A stretch of 64,000 nt of DNA from Eunapius fragilis (lineage: Eukaryota > Porifera > Demospongiae > Spongillida > Spongillidae). The number at the start of each line of letters is the position of its first letter. Within the stretch, counting starts at the first letter, position 1. The notes beneath the pieces are model-generated. The model did no database searches. It had not been told where the DNA came from and was given only the letters and a program-made list of their open reading frames with translations. Positions 23,708-36,504 of this stretch are shown piece by piece. Both the position numbers and the translations under genes were made by a program. The stretch is from NCBI GenBank assembly GCA_963681505.1, contig OY811979.1:7275182-7339181 (forward strand), read 5' to 3'.

Positions 23708-26700
23708 TGCCCCAAACATGCATGCATTAGAATGAGTTACATTGTCAAATAGCACAGAAGTTCAGAAGTTTGGTTTCTTATGAACAAGTAAAAAGCACAA
23801 CCTTACCAAACTGTGCTGGGCAGCCTAAGGGTGCTTCCAGCAATTACCCCATCAATACTGTTTCACACACATCCTTGTTTGTCAAATTGTAGTTTATTAA
23901 TTCATAATGAACCACGAGCATCAAAACCTGAGCACCCTTATCTCACTCATGGCATCATTTCATTCACATAAAGTTGTGTATCTCTAGGTTGGCTGTTTGT
24001 TCTTAATTACGATGGGTAGAATTCATTAATTCATAATGAACCATGAACATCAAAACCTGTTTAACCTGTTACAGATACTAATAGGTACAATGTGTTAGAC
24101 CTTAGTATTTGCAAGACTTTGTGTTGAGCAAATGTTCTTTAGTTTTTGTTAAGGTGTCTTTTTGCAACCAGAACTCAGTTGCAGTGTCATCCCGGGAAGG
24201 TTCAAAACACAATCGTTGTCCTATTTTGTATTATTAGTGTCAATGCCTAAGCTTTTATGCATGTCACATTTATGCCCAAAAAAACATGGCGGCGATTGGT
24301 GCGACATGTTGTTTGGAACCTTCCCAGGATGACACTGCAACCCCTCTATTCAATTTTGCACGTGCCTATTGTGAGTACTTTATCTCCAATGTTTTATGAT
24401 TGCACCATTTATTGGCGTTTTTTTTACATGTAGATCAAGTGCGATGTCAGATAAAGATTTTTCAACTAAAGGTATATTTTTCGTCTCTTAATGTAGCAAT
24501 GTTTATCCTAGATCCTTACTAAGTTTAAGTTGAATAGCTATACCCCTTACAATTATTCCCGCTATCCAAATTAGCTGTTGGAGGAGGAGATGAACCTGAC
24601 GCCCTGGCAGGATGATTCCCTGATTTAAATTGTTCAAACTCTACCCGAAAAAGAACCTTACAGTAGACGTTATATCCTAAGTCGTACCTAAGGTAGTCTT
24701 ATGCATATTGCATACATCAGTCCCTTAGTTAACCATACTGTAGGTTAACCTGAGTCGCATGGAGTTTAAATTCTGGTGCCGTTTGTAACCTCCGTAACAA
24801 CCTTTCCTCTATTGTAATTAGGGGGCCGTGGAGGAAGAGGAGGGGACCGTGAAGGGCTAGAAGCTGGTAAGGATTCCCTGAGTTTTGGTTGTAAATGTTC
24901 ACTGATAACATGAGCCGGAGGGGGGGTGGGATCCTCCAACCATGTGACCTTACTAACCCCCTTAACAATCTTTCCTCTATCCTCTTTCCCCCCCCCACAT
25001 TGAACCATTATGGGATCTCAACCTTCTTATTCTGGGAGGGGAAGTATCTAATTGCATTTAAATTGGAGGTTTAAGACTAAATTCCTAGATGGAGCTGGTG
25101 AGTATCATGTAGAAAAGGAATTATTAACAACATAGCTGTTTCTTTCACCACAGGACCCAGTTTCAGTAGAGGGACAAAAAGAAGTAAGTAATGGATTTAT
25201 TATGTCCAAGTGAATCATTATGTACGTAAGGGTTGTATATGTAAGTTTAACCTTAGGAACCAAAAGACAAAAAATGTTGCTGATGGTAAGAGTTTACAGA
25301 GTTTTAAAGTATTTTTTTTTCCAGTGGTAGCAAGTAAAGTCATCAATATTAACATTCTGTTAAAGAGTTAAGTTTGTGCTGGTACCTGCTGCTGTCTCAT
25401 TGAAGAGGCTACAGATGGTATGCATGACTAAACAAACACATATAGACACTTCAGTTTAGGAAGGTTGAATGGGTAGGCACATGATTCTACTGTAAGTTTT
25501 TCTGTCAGCTGGTGGTTAAATCAAACATTTCATTTGTTCAGAGATAGAGAAATGTCTCCAAGACAAGCAAACAAAGAGGCACCACTCTGCAGGTAAAAAC
25601 CATTAAAGTGATCAATACAGCATCTTTGTAATCTGCATTTCATTCATTTTCACCAAGAAAATTGAATCAGTTAAGTTTAATCAGTCATCTCACTGCATCA
25701 GTTATATAAATCACCTGCATTACCTCCAACCATGGATGTGATGGAAGCATCGTAGGATCTCTCCTAACTAGCTTAGAGAATAAATGTATGTGTTAGTAAA
25801 GATAAAACAAATCAGTATGTGTTTTATTCTATTTCTAGGCTCAGGGCACACAATGAACACAAGTAGCAAGAGTCAATCAATATATTATGAAGGTAAGGAA
25901 AGGATTCATTAAATGACTAAAGACGAATGGTGTCATGTATGTTTGGTGGTTATGTAAAATAAAATATATGGTTGTGAATTTTAGGGACATCAACTATGCA
26001 CATATGCAGCACATAGGGGCCTAAAGTACAAACACCTCATTCCATATATCTTCACCACCCACCCACCCACCCACCCAAATAGAGGAGGCGGAGGAGGCTA
26101 AGGACGAAGTGGAGAATGCTAAGCCCATGGAGGCTGAGACCACAGTGGTGGAGGCTAGGAAAGACATGGCGGAGGATCAAACTAATATAGTTCTGTCTGA
26201 GACCAAAGCTGAGGAGGCTAGGAAAGAAGTGGAGAAGGCTAGTAAAGAAGTGGAAACAGCTGAGGTCAGAGTGGCGGAGGCTACATTCGTGGAAAAGAAG
26301 CAGGAAATACAGGAGACAATAAAAAGCAAAAAGAAGCAATTGGAGGAGCAAATGCAGAAATTGGAGGAAGAAAAGAAAGCATTGAACAAGGAAAAGAAAG
26401 CATTGAACAAGCGAATGCAGAAATTGGAGGAGGATTTGGCAAAAGAACAATCGGTACAGCAAAATGTTCTCCCATGCAGTGCATGCATGTGCACGTTCCA
26501 TTCAGGCTGTAGATGTCATATCATTAGGGAAGTTTACATACATGCACTTCCAAATCATCCCTGATGTGCTTGGGGAACGATGGGTTGTGGTTCCTGGTAG
26601 TAATGTGGTCAAAATAGTGTATTACATTTAAGATTCTTATCTAATTAACCAGCAGACTCTGCAGAATGCTCAGACAATAAATTGGATACAAAGTCAGCTA

Positions 26701-26999
26701 TCTCAGAAAGAAACACAACTATCTCAGATACAAACTCAGCTATCTCAGATACAAACTCAGCTAACTCAGATACAAACTCAGCTAACTGAGAAAGAGAAGC
26801 AACTCACATCACTGCAAGGTGAGGGAGTAATTGATGAGGGAGGGTGAACAGGGAAGCTGCTATGGGAGTTAGGTGTGGAATTGTAATGAGATGTTAAATG
26901 GATGGGTGGATCCATCCATCCATCCATCCATCCATCCATCCATCCATCCATCCATCCCGTCCCGTCCCATCCCATCCCATCCCATCCATCAATATATCC
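23708..26999 (+). repeat. Segmental duplication, copy B (partner 1-2950)
   Basis: Same content and order as copy A, with extra sequence at about 25243-25651 that includes an additional symmetric exon. Collinearity ends in the CATCC tract near 26995, after which copies A and B are unrelated. Confidence 0.93.
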
Positions 27000-28016
27000 A
27001 GTGTGGTCATCATCCAGTTTAGTTCTCATCTAGTTTGGTCTTCATCCAATGTGGTCATCATTTATTGCGGTCATCATCCAGTGTGTTCTTCATCCAGTGT
27101 GGTCATCATCCAGTGTCTTCACCATCTAGTGTGATCATCACACCCGGTCTGGTCCTCATCCCAATTGTGATCATCATGTGATCATCACCCATGTCTGGTC
27201 ATCCAGTGTGTTCATCGTCCAGTGTCTTCATCATCCAGTGTGGCCCTCATTCAGTATGATCCTCATTCGGTGTGATCATCCAGTGTGGTCATCATCTAGT
27301 ATGATCATTTAGTGAGGTCACCATTGTCATCATCTAGTGTGGTCATCATGGTCATCATCTAGTGTGGTCACTATGTTCATGTGGTCTCTATGTTCATCAT
27401 CCGGTGTGGTCCTCATCTAGTGTGATCAACATCTAGTGTGATCCTCGTCCAGGGTGATCATCCATTACGATCCTTATCCAGTGTGGTCATCATGCTCATC
27501 ATCTAGTGTGGTCACCACGATCGTCTGGTGTGGTCACATGATGTTAATCCAGTGTGGTCATCATCCAGTGTGGTCATCATCCAGTGTGATCATCATTCAG
27601 TGTGCTCATCATGTTATGTCTTCATCCAGTTTGTTCTTCATCCTGTGATGATTGTCATCCAGGGGTGATCATCCAGTGTAGTCATTATTCAGTGTGGTCA
27701 TCATCTAATGTGATCATCATCCAGTGTGGTCCTCATCTAGTGTGGTCATCATCCAGTGTAGTCCTCATCCAGTGTGGTCATCATCTAGTGTGATCCTCAT
27801 TCAGTGTGGTCCTCATTTAGTGTGATTATCATCTAAGTGTGATCCTCCAGGGTGATAGTCCAGTGGAATCCTCATCCATCCATCCATCCATCCATCCATC
27901 CATCCATCCATTCATCCATCCATCCTCACTTTTATATTGAATTGAACTTGTTTTTTAATTTTTTTCTGCGTGTACAGATGGGCTGCAATCACAAAGTAAA
28001 AGACGAAAACAATTTG
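24444..28016 (+). CDS. Micro-exon gene B, 5' part: start exon, RGG exon, coiled-coil exons
   Basis: Exons: 24444-24471 (ATG start), 24822-24866 (RGG), 25088-25096, 25153-25182, 25542-25592 (51 bp, [17 protein letters not shown]; absent from copy A), 25839-25892, 26083-26453 and 26653-26818 (coiled coil; summed length 537), and 27978-28016 (39 bp, [13 protein letters not shown], a basic NLS-like stretch). All external borders are phase 1, so the chain can join NTPase exon B at 32818 in frame. The coiled-coil exon differs from copy A by in-frame indels of repeat units. The link to the NTPase exon across the foldback element is inferred. Confidence 0.6.
26900..27000. repeat. (CATC)n / (CATCC)n microsatellite
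   Basis: Counterpart of 2846-2940, with a different repeat number. Confidence 0.9.
27000..27930 (+). repeat. Degenerate CATCATCCAGTGTGGT array, then (CATC)n
   Basis: About 860 bp of loosely repeated CATCATCCAGTGTGGTCATC-like units with many variants (TCTAGTGTGATC, CCTCATTCAGTG), followed by (CATC)n at 27875-27925. It lies in an intron of gene B. Confidence 0.88.
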
Positions 28017-29000
28017 GTGTGTTACAGTCATTGTTTAAAATGATAGCATTTATATTTACCAACCATCCAAACACATGCTCATTCATATGAATTCATTTCA
28101 TAATGGAAATTTAGTGCCTGGTTTGGTATTTTGCTTACCATAGTCAGCACATATCTGTAGGAATTAAGCTCTTCTGTTGACTAACAGTGTCGAATTAGTA
28201 TTATAAATCAATTGTATGATTTGTTCCTTCAATACATGTACACAGGGGTTTTTTTTACAGTAAGTCTTTACTTCAGTTATAGAGAGGAAAGCCCACAATG
28301 TTGTAATTTGTTTATGCAATTGGTCAAGATTTTGAATCCACACATGTTTTGATCAAGTATAAATATGAGATTTGAGATCCGGTGGGTAAAGTTTGTAGAT
28401 GTCATTGACCTGACTTGGTGGTGAGTACATTTACATTGGATCTGGAAAAATGGAATACTTTTTGTGTTCAAACCCCCCCCCCCTCCCCACCCCCCCACTC
28501 CACCTCATAGCTGTTTGGGACCAGGCATTAGGTTTACAATTAGATGTGTACCGTAAATTGCATTTACGTATGAGCCTCATTATAAATACTGTATCATTAG
28601 TGAGCCATATCATGCTCATTTTAAGTCCCAACATACGAGAAAATACTTCCCCAGCTAACCCTATGCAGATACTAATAGTCCACATATTGCAGGGAAGTGG
28701 TTAATTCAGGTCAATGACACGGGTGCCCAATTAATATAATTCTCATACACCATATCATGAATGTCACCGAACCAAAAAGGGAAAGACGGTTATTTTTATG
28801 TTTTGATCAAATCGCCAAACCGTTTGCTTTAAGAGAACAAAAAAGCTCGTACTGTTCTCCTTCCCAGTCAGATTTTTCTTCATAGTCGTTGTCGTCTTTA
28901 TGGGTGAGTATAATTCGGGATAGGAATGTTTATAGAGTCTCTAGATTTTCTGAATGAACATCTGCTGTTATCGAATATATAAATAAAGCATGTAGTTAGC
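28017..29000. other. No further exon recognised
   Basis: AT-rich with a C run at 28472-28495. Presumed intron of gene B; nothing else supported. Confidence 0.45.
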
Positions 29001-29004
29001 TAGT

Positions 29005-30840
29005 GGGTCATTCTATATCGATTCAACACACATAAGTTTCATTTTTGGAAGCATTTTTGTGGATAAGTGCAGGCTATTACCCTGTGTATATTTATGTATT
29101 ATACTAACTTTTAAATATCAATTGTTCGCAAGTTATTAGGTGTGAAAAAGTTGACCACATATGTAAACTATGCTAATTATCTTTGCGAGCGTTACAGCAG
29201 TAGCGATGTGTTTTTTTCCGTGCGTACAGAACGTCATGAGTATCACGCTGTTTAATAAAAAAAGGAACTTCATAATTGAGCACAACAGAAAATATGCTTT
29301 TCGAGCGTAATAGTTGTCACCATTTAAAAATACACACTTTTTTTTGGTTTTTTTAAAATTTTAATGAAAGGCTATCTGTTTGCCTGTTGTGTTTCTAATC
29401 GCAAGACGGAACGCCAAGCCGTTAATAAACTACATCGATCGAAGCGCTCGTGTTTTAGTCTTAAAGAAACCCTTCTAATGTGTTAATTGTGCACTAAACA
29501 AACTTATAATTGGCCACACATAATGAATTTAATTACTTGATGTATATAACCCTCTTCCCTCATGGTCCACCATGTCACCCTCCTCCCTCATGGTCCATCT
29601 GTGTCACCCTCTCCCTGGTGGACCATGAGGGAGGAGGGTGACATGGTGGACCATGAGGGAGGGGTGAGGGAGGAGGGTGACAAGGTGGATCATAAGGGAG
29701 GGGTAAGGGAAGAGGGTGACATGGTGGACCATGAGGGAGGAGGGTGACATGGTGGACTATGAGGGAGAGAGTGACATGATGGACCATGAGGGTGGAAGGT
29801 GACATGATGGACCATGAGGGAGGAGGGTGACATGGTGGACCACGAGGGAGAGGGTGGCATAGTGGACCATGAGGGAGAGGTGAGGAGGAGGGTGACATGG
29901 TAGACCATGTGGGAGGGGTGAGGGAGGATGGTGACAAGGTGGATCATAAGGGAGGGGTAAGGGAGGAGGGTGACATGGTGGGCCATGAGGGAGGAGGGTG
30001 ACATGGTGGACTATGATGTCACCCTCCTCCCTCATGGTCCACCATGTCACCCTCCTCCCTCATGGTCCATCATGTCACCCTCCTCCCTCATGACTCACCA
30101 CGTCACCCTCCTGTGCTGTGTAGCATATGTGTTCATGTGAAAGGTTGACATGATGGACCATGAGGGAGAAGGGTGGCATGGTGGACCATGAGGGAGAGGG
30201 TGACATGGTGGACCATGAGGGTGGAGGGTTATATGGTGGACTATGAGGGAGAGGGTGAGACAGACTTGTTTAGTCATTAAAAAGGGGAACATTCTTTGTA
30301 CATCAAGTAATTGAATTCATTATGTGTGGCCAATTATAGGTTTGTTTAGTGCTCAATTAACACATTAGAAGGGTTTCTTTATGACTAAAACACGAGCGCT
30401 TTGATGCGATGTAGTTTAGTAATGGCTTGGCGTTCCGTCTTGCGATTGGAAACACAACAAGCAAACAGATAGCCTTTCATTAAAATAAAATAAAAACCAA
30501 AAAAAAAGTGTGTCTTTTTAAATGGTGACAACTATTACGCTCGAAAAGCATATTTTTTGTTGTGCTCAATTATGAAGTTCCTTTTTTTATTAAACAGCGT
30601 GATAGTCATGACGTTCTGTACGCACGGAAAAATAACCATCGCTACTGCTATAACGCTCGCAAAGATAATTAGCATAGTTTACATATGTGGTCAACTTTTT
30701 CACACCTAATAACTTACGAACAATTGATATTTAAAAGTTAGTATAATACATAAATATACACAGGGTAATAGCCTGCACTCTTCCACAAAAATGCTTCCAA
30801 AAATGAAACTTATGTGTGTTGAATCGATATAGAATGACCC
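29005..30840. mobile_element. Foldback-type transposon with ~540-bp inverted arms
   Basis: The left arm 29005-29545 (from GGGTCATTCTATATCGATTC) is repeated in inverted orientation at about 30299-30840, with scattered substitutions and small indels. The element is bounded by TAGT at 29001-29004 and at 30841-30844, a probable 4-bp target duplication. The centre is a GGACCATGAGGGAGG/GGGTGACATGGT minisatellite that itself starts and ends with inverted copies. No transposase is encoded. Confidence 0.88.
29546..30298 (+). repeat. Minisatellite core of the foldback element
   Basis: Repeats of GGTGGACCATGAGGGAGGAG with TGACAT spacers; the first ~70 bp and 30008-30110 carry the reverse complement, so the core can itself fold. 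Open frames (HGPPCHPP and the opposite strand) are repeat translations. Confidence 0.9.
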
Positions 30841-30844
30841 TAGT

Positions 30845-32817
30845 ATTAAAAGCAAATGTAGAATTAGAATTGTGAACCATTCATTCCAGTTTTCAGTGTT
30901 TTGGATAACAGTCGGACATCGGACATTTTCCGATCAATTTTTCACCTTGTGTGATTTTGCATTTGCGGTAATGATGTCTGCGTGAAGTATTGAACACGAG
31001 TGTTTGTGATATAACGACTGCATGCATGCTAATTGCATGTTTTTCTTTTCTCGGAGCAACAGTCATGTACACTGTATACACTTGCTTTCTACCTTCAAGA
31101 TTCCAAATATAACCGTCATTTGCGTCAAGCCCACTTGTATTAAACTTTCTTCCAGCCCACCTATTAAAAGTTTAAATGCTAGCATCAGGTCTGGCCAGCT
31201 CGTGCGCATATGAGCGTACAAATGCGCACAAGTTCATTAGCTACATGTAGTGCACGCGCAAGTCCACGTGTGCAAGTTCTTGAACACATAACTGAGGGTC
31301 ATATATCTGGTCATGCACCTCTGTTCCGTTTACAATTAACACTATTCAGTCATATTCATGAATTTATTAACACCTGGTGCCTTACAGTGCCACATTTGAA
31401 ACAAGATGTCAGATACGTATAGTCTGTTATTTGCGATCCAATTTTACTAAAAAGATTGATAGGGCTTATATTATCTGCTCAAGGCAGGGGTGTTATGAAT
31501 CCCTACACTCACTCATTGTTGCCTACCTTTGGCCACATACATGCACAAGACAGTCATTGGCTCACCCACATATTTAGACAACTATACACATGCTTTAGCT
31601 CATTATAAAACCCAGGCTATTTTATTTTACCTCACGAGTACACTGGTCATTAAATAAAATCTGAATGCCAAAGGCAGTGCACATACACAGAATATAGCAC
31701 ACATGAATATGGGCTGTATTATAGCCATGTTTGACATCACATTGCACTATGACATATCTTATTCAGCACATGCATACTGACCAAAACGACATGTCGGCAA
31801 TGTGTATACCCTCCACACCCTCCCCACTTGTGACAATCATTGTTCACATTGTAACAGCATTATATTTTGTTTTCAGCTACACCAACCAACCTGTAAACTT
31901 TATAGTTGATGTGACAACAACAACAAAACGATTATTATTCCTCGAAAATATATATACGGACTGTTGCCCAACATCACCTATCATCCTGTATGTCATCTAT
32001 TGTTATTGGAAACACTGTATTGGGAAGGTCACTACTTTCACCCTTACTTTATCCTTGTGTATGATGTTTTATATAAATATGGCCCTGAGCTCTTCATATC
32101 AATTCCATTTCAATCTGAAATGTCACTAGTGCATTTATTGAAGCACAGATTTTAGGAGCATTGCTCTCCAAACATGCAGTGCTAAGCCAAGCAATTGATT
32201 TTTATTTGCACTTATTTTGCACACTGCTGCATGCCCTGATCAAAGTGGGGAATGGTGGCATTTTAAATACCTACCTATCCCTTTTTTGAGATTGGGCACA
32301 CTATGAGCTTTAAAATGATACCTTAAATATATGTTTAGGCCTTTCGTTAAACAGAAAGGAAGGTACAAACATTGAGAGGTCAGAATGGTTGAAACTCCAT
32401 TATCTATTCATGAAACGTGATAATTGGTGTGATAACTTCATCTAAATCTGAGAGGATGCAGTGTTTTAAACAAGGGGTCATTGCTATAGAATGACCCCAC
32501 TTTGTCACAAGCCACTTCACCTACAAGTGGCAACTTAATTCCCATACTTTGACATTTATGATAGGGGTAGCTTCCAGGTTGTTTAGTGGTAAAGGTGTAT
32601 CTATGCATGAATTCAATAGCATGTATTTGATAGTGTACTAAAAATTAACAGTTAGATACATGTCCAGCCAAAATTATAAACCGTCTGACCAATATTTCCA
32701 TCAGGTCAAAAGTCAAATCGTATCATAAGCACTGATATATCATGTGTTGCTCAGGGTAATTACTAATAAGACCACACGTTGATGAAACATACACCCTCAT
32801 CCCTTATACATGTATAG
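30845..32817. other. No gene recognised
   Basis: AT-rich sequence, no long exon or repeat array. It separates the foldback element from NTPase exon B and is probably intron. Confidence 0.45.
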
Positions 32818-34377
32818 AATGGACTAGAATGAATGCAACAGAACTTAAAGATTTGGAAGTTACAACACAAGAAAATTTACGGTACTTGACCATCAAAGCT
32901 GATTATATTTCTGGCAGTGGATTGTGCAATCGTGATAATCCAGATGTAGTTTTCTTTTTTCGTGATGTAGTGGATGAGCTTTTTAAACTTTATGATAGTT
33001 GCCTTCATGGTCGTGACACAAAAATTTGCTATGTTAGAGGTCCTCCTGGAACAGGCAAATCGATTGCAACTTTTGTTTATACTATGAGACTCATTTCAAA
33101 ATGGATTATTACGTGGCTCCACATTACTAGTGTTGGTCACTATTACGTTTTGCGCTTTGAGAATGGTATAAAATATTCATCTAAAATTGTTCGGTTAAAT
33201 TTTCAGTCTTGCTTTGATGGCTTAATGTCAGAAGTGGAAAAACAGCAAAGTAAAATTCACTTATTGGTTGTGGATGGTCTGGGTTGTACACAATTGAATT
33301 CACATTTCAGAGTCATAGCAGACTTGTGCATTGATTGGTTGGAAAAGAAGTTAGATACTCACAGATTGATTTTTACAACCTCATTGGCAGCAACATACAA
33401 ATTTAAAAGTGATGACCTAGAATTGGCAGTTATACATCCTCCCTTCATGGTTACATCTTGGACTGAAGCTGAGTATAGATCTGCTCTCAGTATTCCTACA
33501 CTTTTTGACAGTGTACATAAAAATTTAGAAATTATGGGGACAGAAACTGATTCGACACATGATCTTCTGATACAATCAAAGTATTTTATTGCTGGTGGAT
33601 GTTGCCGCTTTATGTTTTCTTACAGCAGCTCTCAGGTTGAAGATGTTATAAATACAGCCTTGCAGGAATGCCCGAATATGCAATTGTATCTTAGTTCTAC
33701 TTCTGGTATTACTGTACCTGCAGCAGTTCACAGGATCATTAGTTTATATAAGAATGGATTGAGATATAACAAATGTATAGTCAGTGAGTATGCAGCTACA
33801 GAATATGCCTTACTCGCCGGTCCAAAATTGATATCAGCATTATATGAAGCTGTCAAACATGACAGTAATCCTGCTTTGGATGGTTGGCTATTAGAGCTTT
33901 GGTTTTTTGCCCACATTAGGAACTGTGATTTGAACTGTACTGTAAAAGGTTCACCTATAAGCTTCACATTGCCTGTGTGTGGTGTTGAACGATTTAGACC
34001 TACAAAAGACGACATAAAGCAAAAACTATCGAATTCAACATCGTTGTGGTTGAAACCATTGAAATGGAATCAAGGCGGATATGATGCAGTTTATTGTCAC
34101 ACGAAAGATAAAATTATCTATATTGTCCAAATAACCAGAGCAACTAAACATACATTTAAGGTTACATATTTCTTCAACTTACTTAACTCATTTGAGGCTG
34201 CTTTTCCGGATATTGCATTTAACGTGCGGATAATATTTGCAGTACTGGAGGAAAATTTGCAATCATTTCAGTTTACCAGTGAATACGATATAGGGAATTT
34301 GGAAAAATATGGAATTCAGCAAAACAATGAAGACAAGAGTGATAATATATGGATTTTGGGTACTCAAGGTGCACCAG
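32818..34377 (+). CDS. P-loop NTPase plus PD-(D/E)xK-like nuclease exon B (Crinkler/RHS-type)
   Basis: One intact 1560-bp exon, phase 1 at both ends (TATAG before, GTATAG after). Walker A VRGPPGTGKSI is encoded around 33033-33065, Walker B-like LLVVDG near 33264-33281, sensor-like IAGGCCRFMF near 33588-33620, and the conserved NPALDGWLLE before the C-terminal module. The last has WLKPLKWNQGGYDAVY, with its Asp at 34083 and QITR 15 residues later, the same spacing as in exon A. Catalytic pattern and motif order equal those of exon A, but most other residues differ, so this is an old paralogue. The product would be an NTP-dependent effector-like protein with a nuclease fold; its target is unknown. 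Confidence 0.72.
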
Positions 34378-35654
34378 GTATAGGAAGGTAACACTGTTTG
34401 GACACTTTTATTGTGTTGTATGTGCATTGTTTAACATTTGATGATGGTGTAGGTTTGCAATGACAAGTTCAAAACTCGAGCGTTAGATAGTATAATAGGG
34501 GCTGGCTGATATGAATAATAGATTGGAAACAGGACTTCATTTCGTTTCGATGCTGCTGAAATAAATGAATTGTGTATTTTACTGCAATGGTGGGTGTTGT
34601 AGAAGACAGCATTGAGCTTCTGTTGTTGAGCTTGTCATGTTCACCCAGTTTGTAGGAAGTTCAAGGCTAGGTATATGAGCTTGTTTTCTTTTCCCTAGCC
34701 TCCACCATGCAAGAACCATCTACACACTGCAACGCTCTTTGACTTTTATTCTGCCAGTTTTTCATTGCCAGCTTGATCTTGTTTAAGGGATACCATCAAT
34801 GGGTCTTGATTTGCATTTTGACCCTAATGAGATTCAAGTGGTGATAAGGTCTAGATACTTCTAAGATCAAGAGTATCTGCCTGTTATTTGGAGATGACCT
34901 CAATAACTGCCACTGGCCAGTAGGCATGGTGGTGCAGTTACCTGTCACAAAATGCTTAGAGATGTGCTATTATAATGTGTCCGTGTATCGAGAGTTACGT
35001 TAGTAACTCTCATATAGAGGTTATGCGATCACATGACCATATCTATAACGGTATGTTCAAAATCTGTAGGACAAAGGCTAAGGCACACTTGTTAGTAATG
35101 AGGCTTATAAGGTTCGATCCAAATAGATATGCTACGATCAAAACAGGTACAACCGTTAACAGACACATGGCGTTAATGCATGGGTAAAAGTGTCTGGCTG
35201 CCGCTATCTTGTTCCAGGTGAGAAGGGCCCAGAACAGCTTTCTTGGCACGCAGGAGCAAATTAGGAATGAAATGATGGCTAATTCTCTCTAATACATATG
35301 AGTACATGAGCACCATGGGTACAACCAGTTAAATGGCATTAATTATTCATAGTTCCATCGCATAGCCTCTATAGGATTTGACCCCGATTATGAAGTCATT
35401 AAAAAAACGCGACCCGCTTCTAACAAGATGCTTAATTCTAAGGGCTTGGTCACATGTCACAACTTGTGTGCATGTGTACATTCGATGTGGATTTTATTTT
35501 ATTTCCTCTACCTACCAAAACCACCCCCACACCCTATAATCATCACCTATTTTATGTGGAAAGTCTCATGGGAGCCTTACCTTTAACAGTAGTAGCCCAC
35601 TCATCATCAGTCAACCTTTTTCTGGTAGGCCTATTTAGGATTACATCTAAAATC
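34378..35654. other. No exon recognised downstream of NTPase B
   Basis: No phase-1 micro-exon with clear borders was found, unlike the corresponding part of locus A. Confidence 0.4.
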
Positions 35655-35766
35655 CGTTCCCGTCCCGTGACCGTCCCAAACGATCGTTCCCGTCCCATGG
35701 AAACTACTACCATGACCGTCCCAAACGTTCCCGTCCCGTGGCTAACCCAGACGAACGTTTCCGTCC
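35655..35766 (+). repeat. CGTCCC/AACGTTCCCGTCCC repeat
   Basis: Units such as GTTCCCGTCCCATGG and CCGTCCCAAACG. Related tracts occur at 46935-46985, 53222-53320 and 53585-53725. Confidence 0.85.
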
Positions 35767-35799
35767 CGAAAGAAAAGGGGGAGGCCACGCAAGAAGTGA
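35767..35799 (+). CDS. Probable terminal AT-hook exon of gene B
   Basis: Reads RKKRGRPRKK then TGA, closely parallel to KRKRRGRPPKAAKK-stop at the end of locus A. An acceptor CCCAG lies at about 35749-35751, but the phase needed (2) does not match the phase-1 rule, and the CGTCCC repeat has invaded the upstream side. It may be a relic or use another acceptor. Confidence 0.4.
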   Translation, partial: RKKRGRPRKK

Positions 35800-36500
35800 C
35801 GATGCGTTTCCTCCTATCATGTGAACAAGATTTTTTTTTTGTTGCATTATTGTTTCTGTTTGATAAAATGTCAGTGTTATGTACTTTACTGCAGGGGGGT
35901 GGGGGGTGGGCATGTCATGTCCATTAAAATAAACAAAATCAATATATACCCATCACCCACAGTTTGATAATCCCTATTGCTTGCACTTATAAAGAAAGAT
36001 TTCACTCACATTAAACTAATTGTGCACATCACATACATCTTTTCTGTCCTGTGTAATGCACAGCAAAAATTTAATGAAATAGTTCAAATGATGGATAAAA
36101 ATGTCTTTATTGTCAGGGCAAATTTGAATCAGAATATATGTGTAATAAGGCCAAACAGCAAACTGCTCATTTAGTTGGGAACTGGGCAGATCCAGAAAGC
36201 CCAACTGGTGAAAGGGGTGAGGTGTTGCTTATTACAGTAGAAAGGGTGGGGAAAATATTGCTGGCTAGGGTGCAATTTCACATTGAGGGCCGAGTGAAAC
36301 TGTTAACCTGCGGCAGCTTCATGCAATCAGTGCTTATTAGTTTGATTAATAACCTGCACAGGCAAGGAGCTGGCATTGTGCGATCATTTGTGCTCGGATC
36401 TACGAGGTGCAAGATGCCAAATGGGACTTCTGTACGCTAAACTGGCTATATACAAGATGGCAGTTAAGCTACTATTGGGCGCGATATGACTTCTTTTCGT
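35800..36500. other. No gene recognised
   Basis: A T run and a G run at 35830-35910; a frame at 36138-36440 has no known motif. Confidence 0.4.
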
Positions 36501-36504
36501 ATTT

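Noticed and set aside
29562-30292. HGPPCHPP-type and GGVREEGD-type frames
   Set aside because: Translations of the foldback core minisatellite on both strands.
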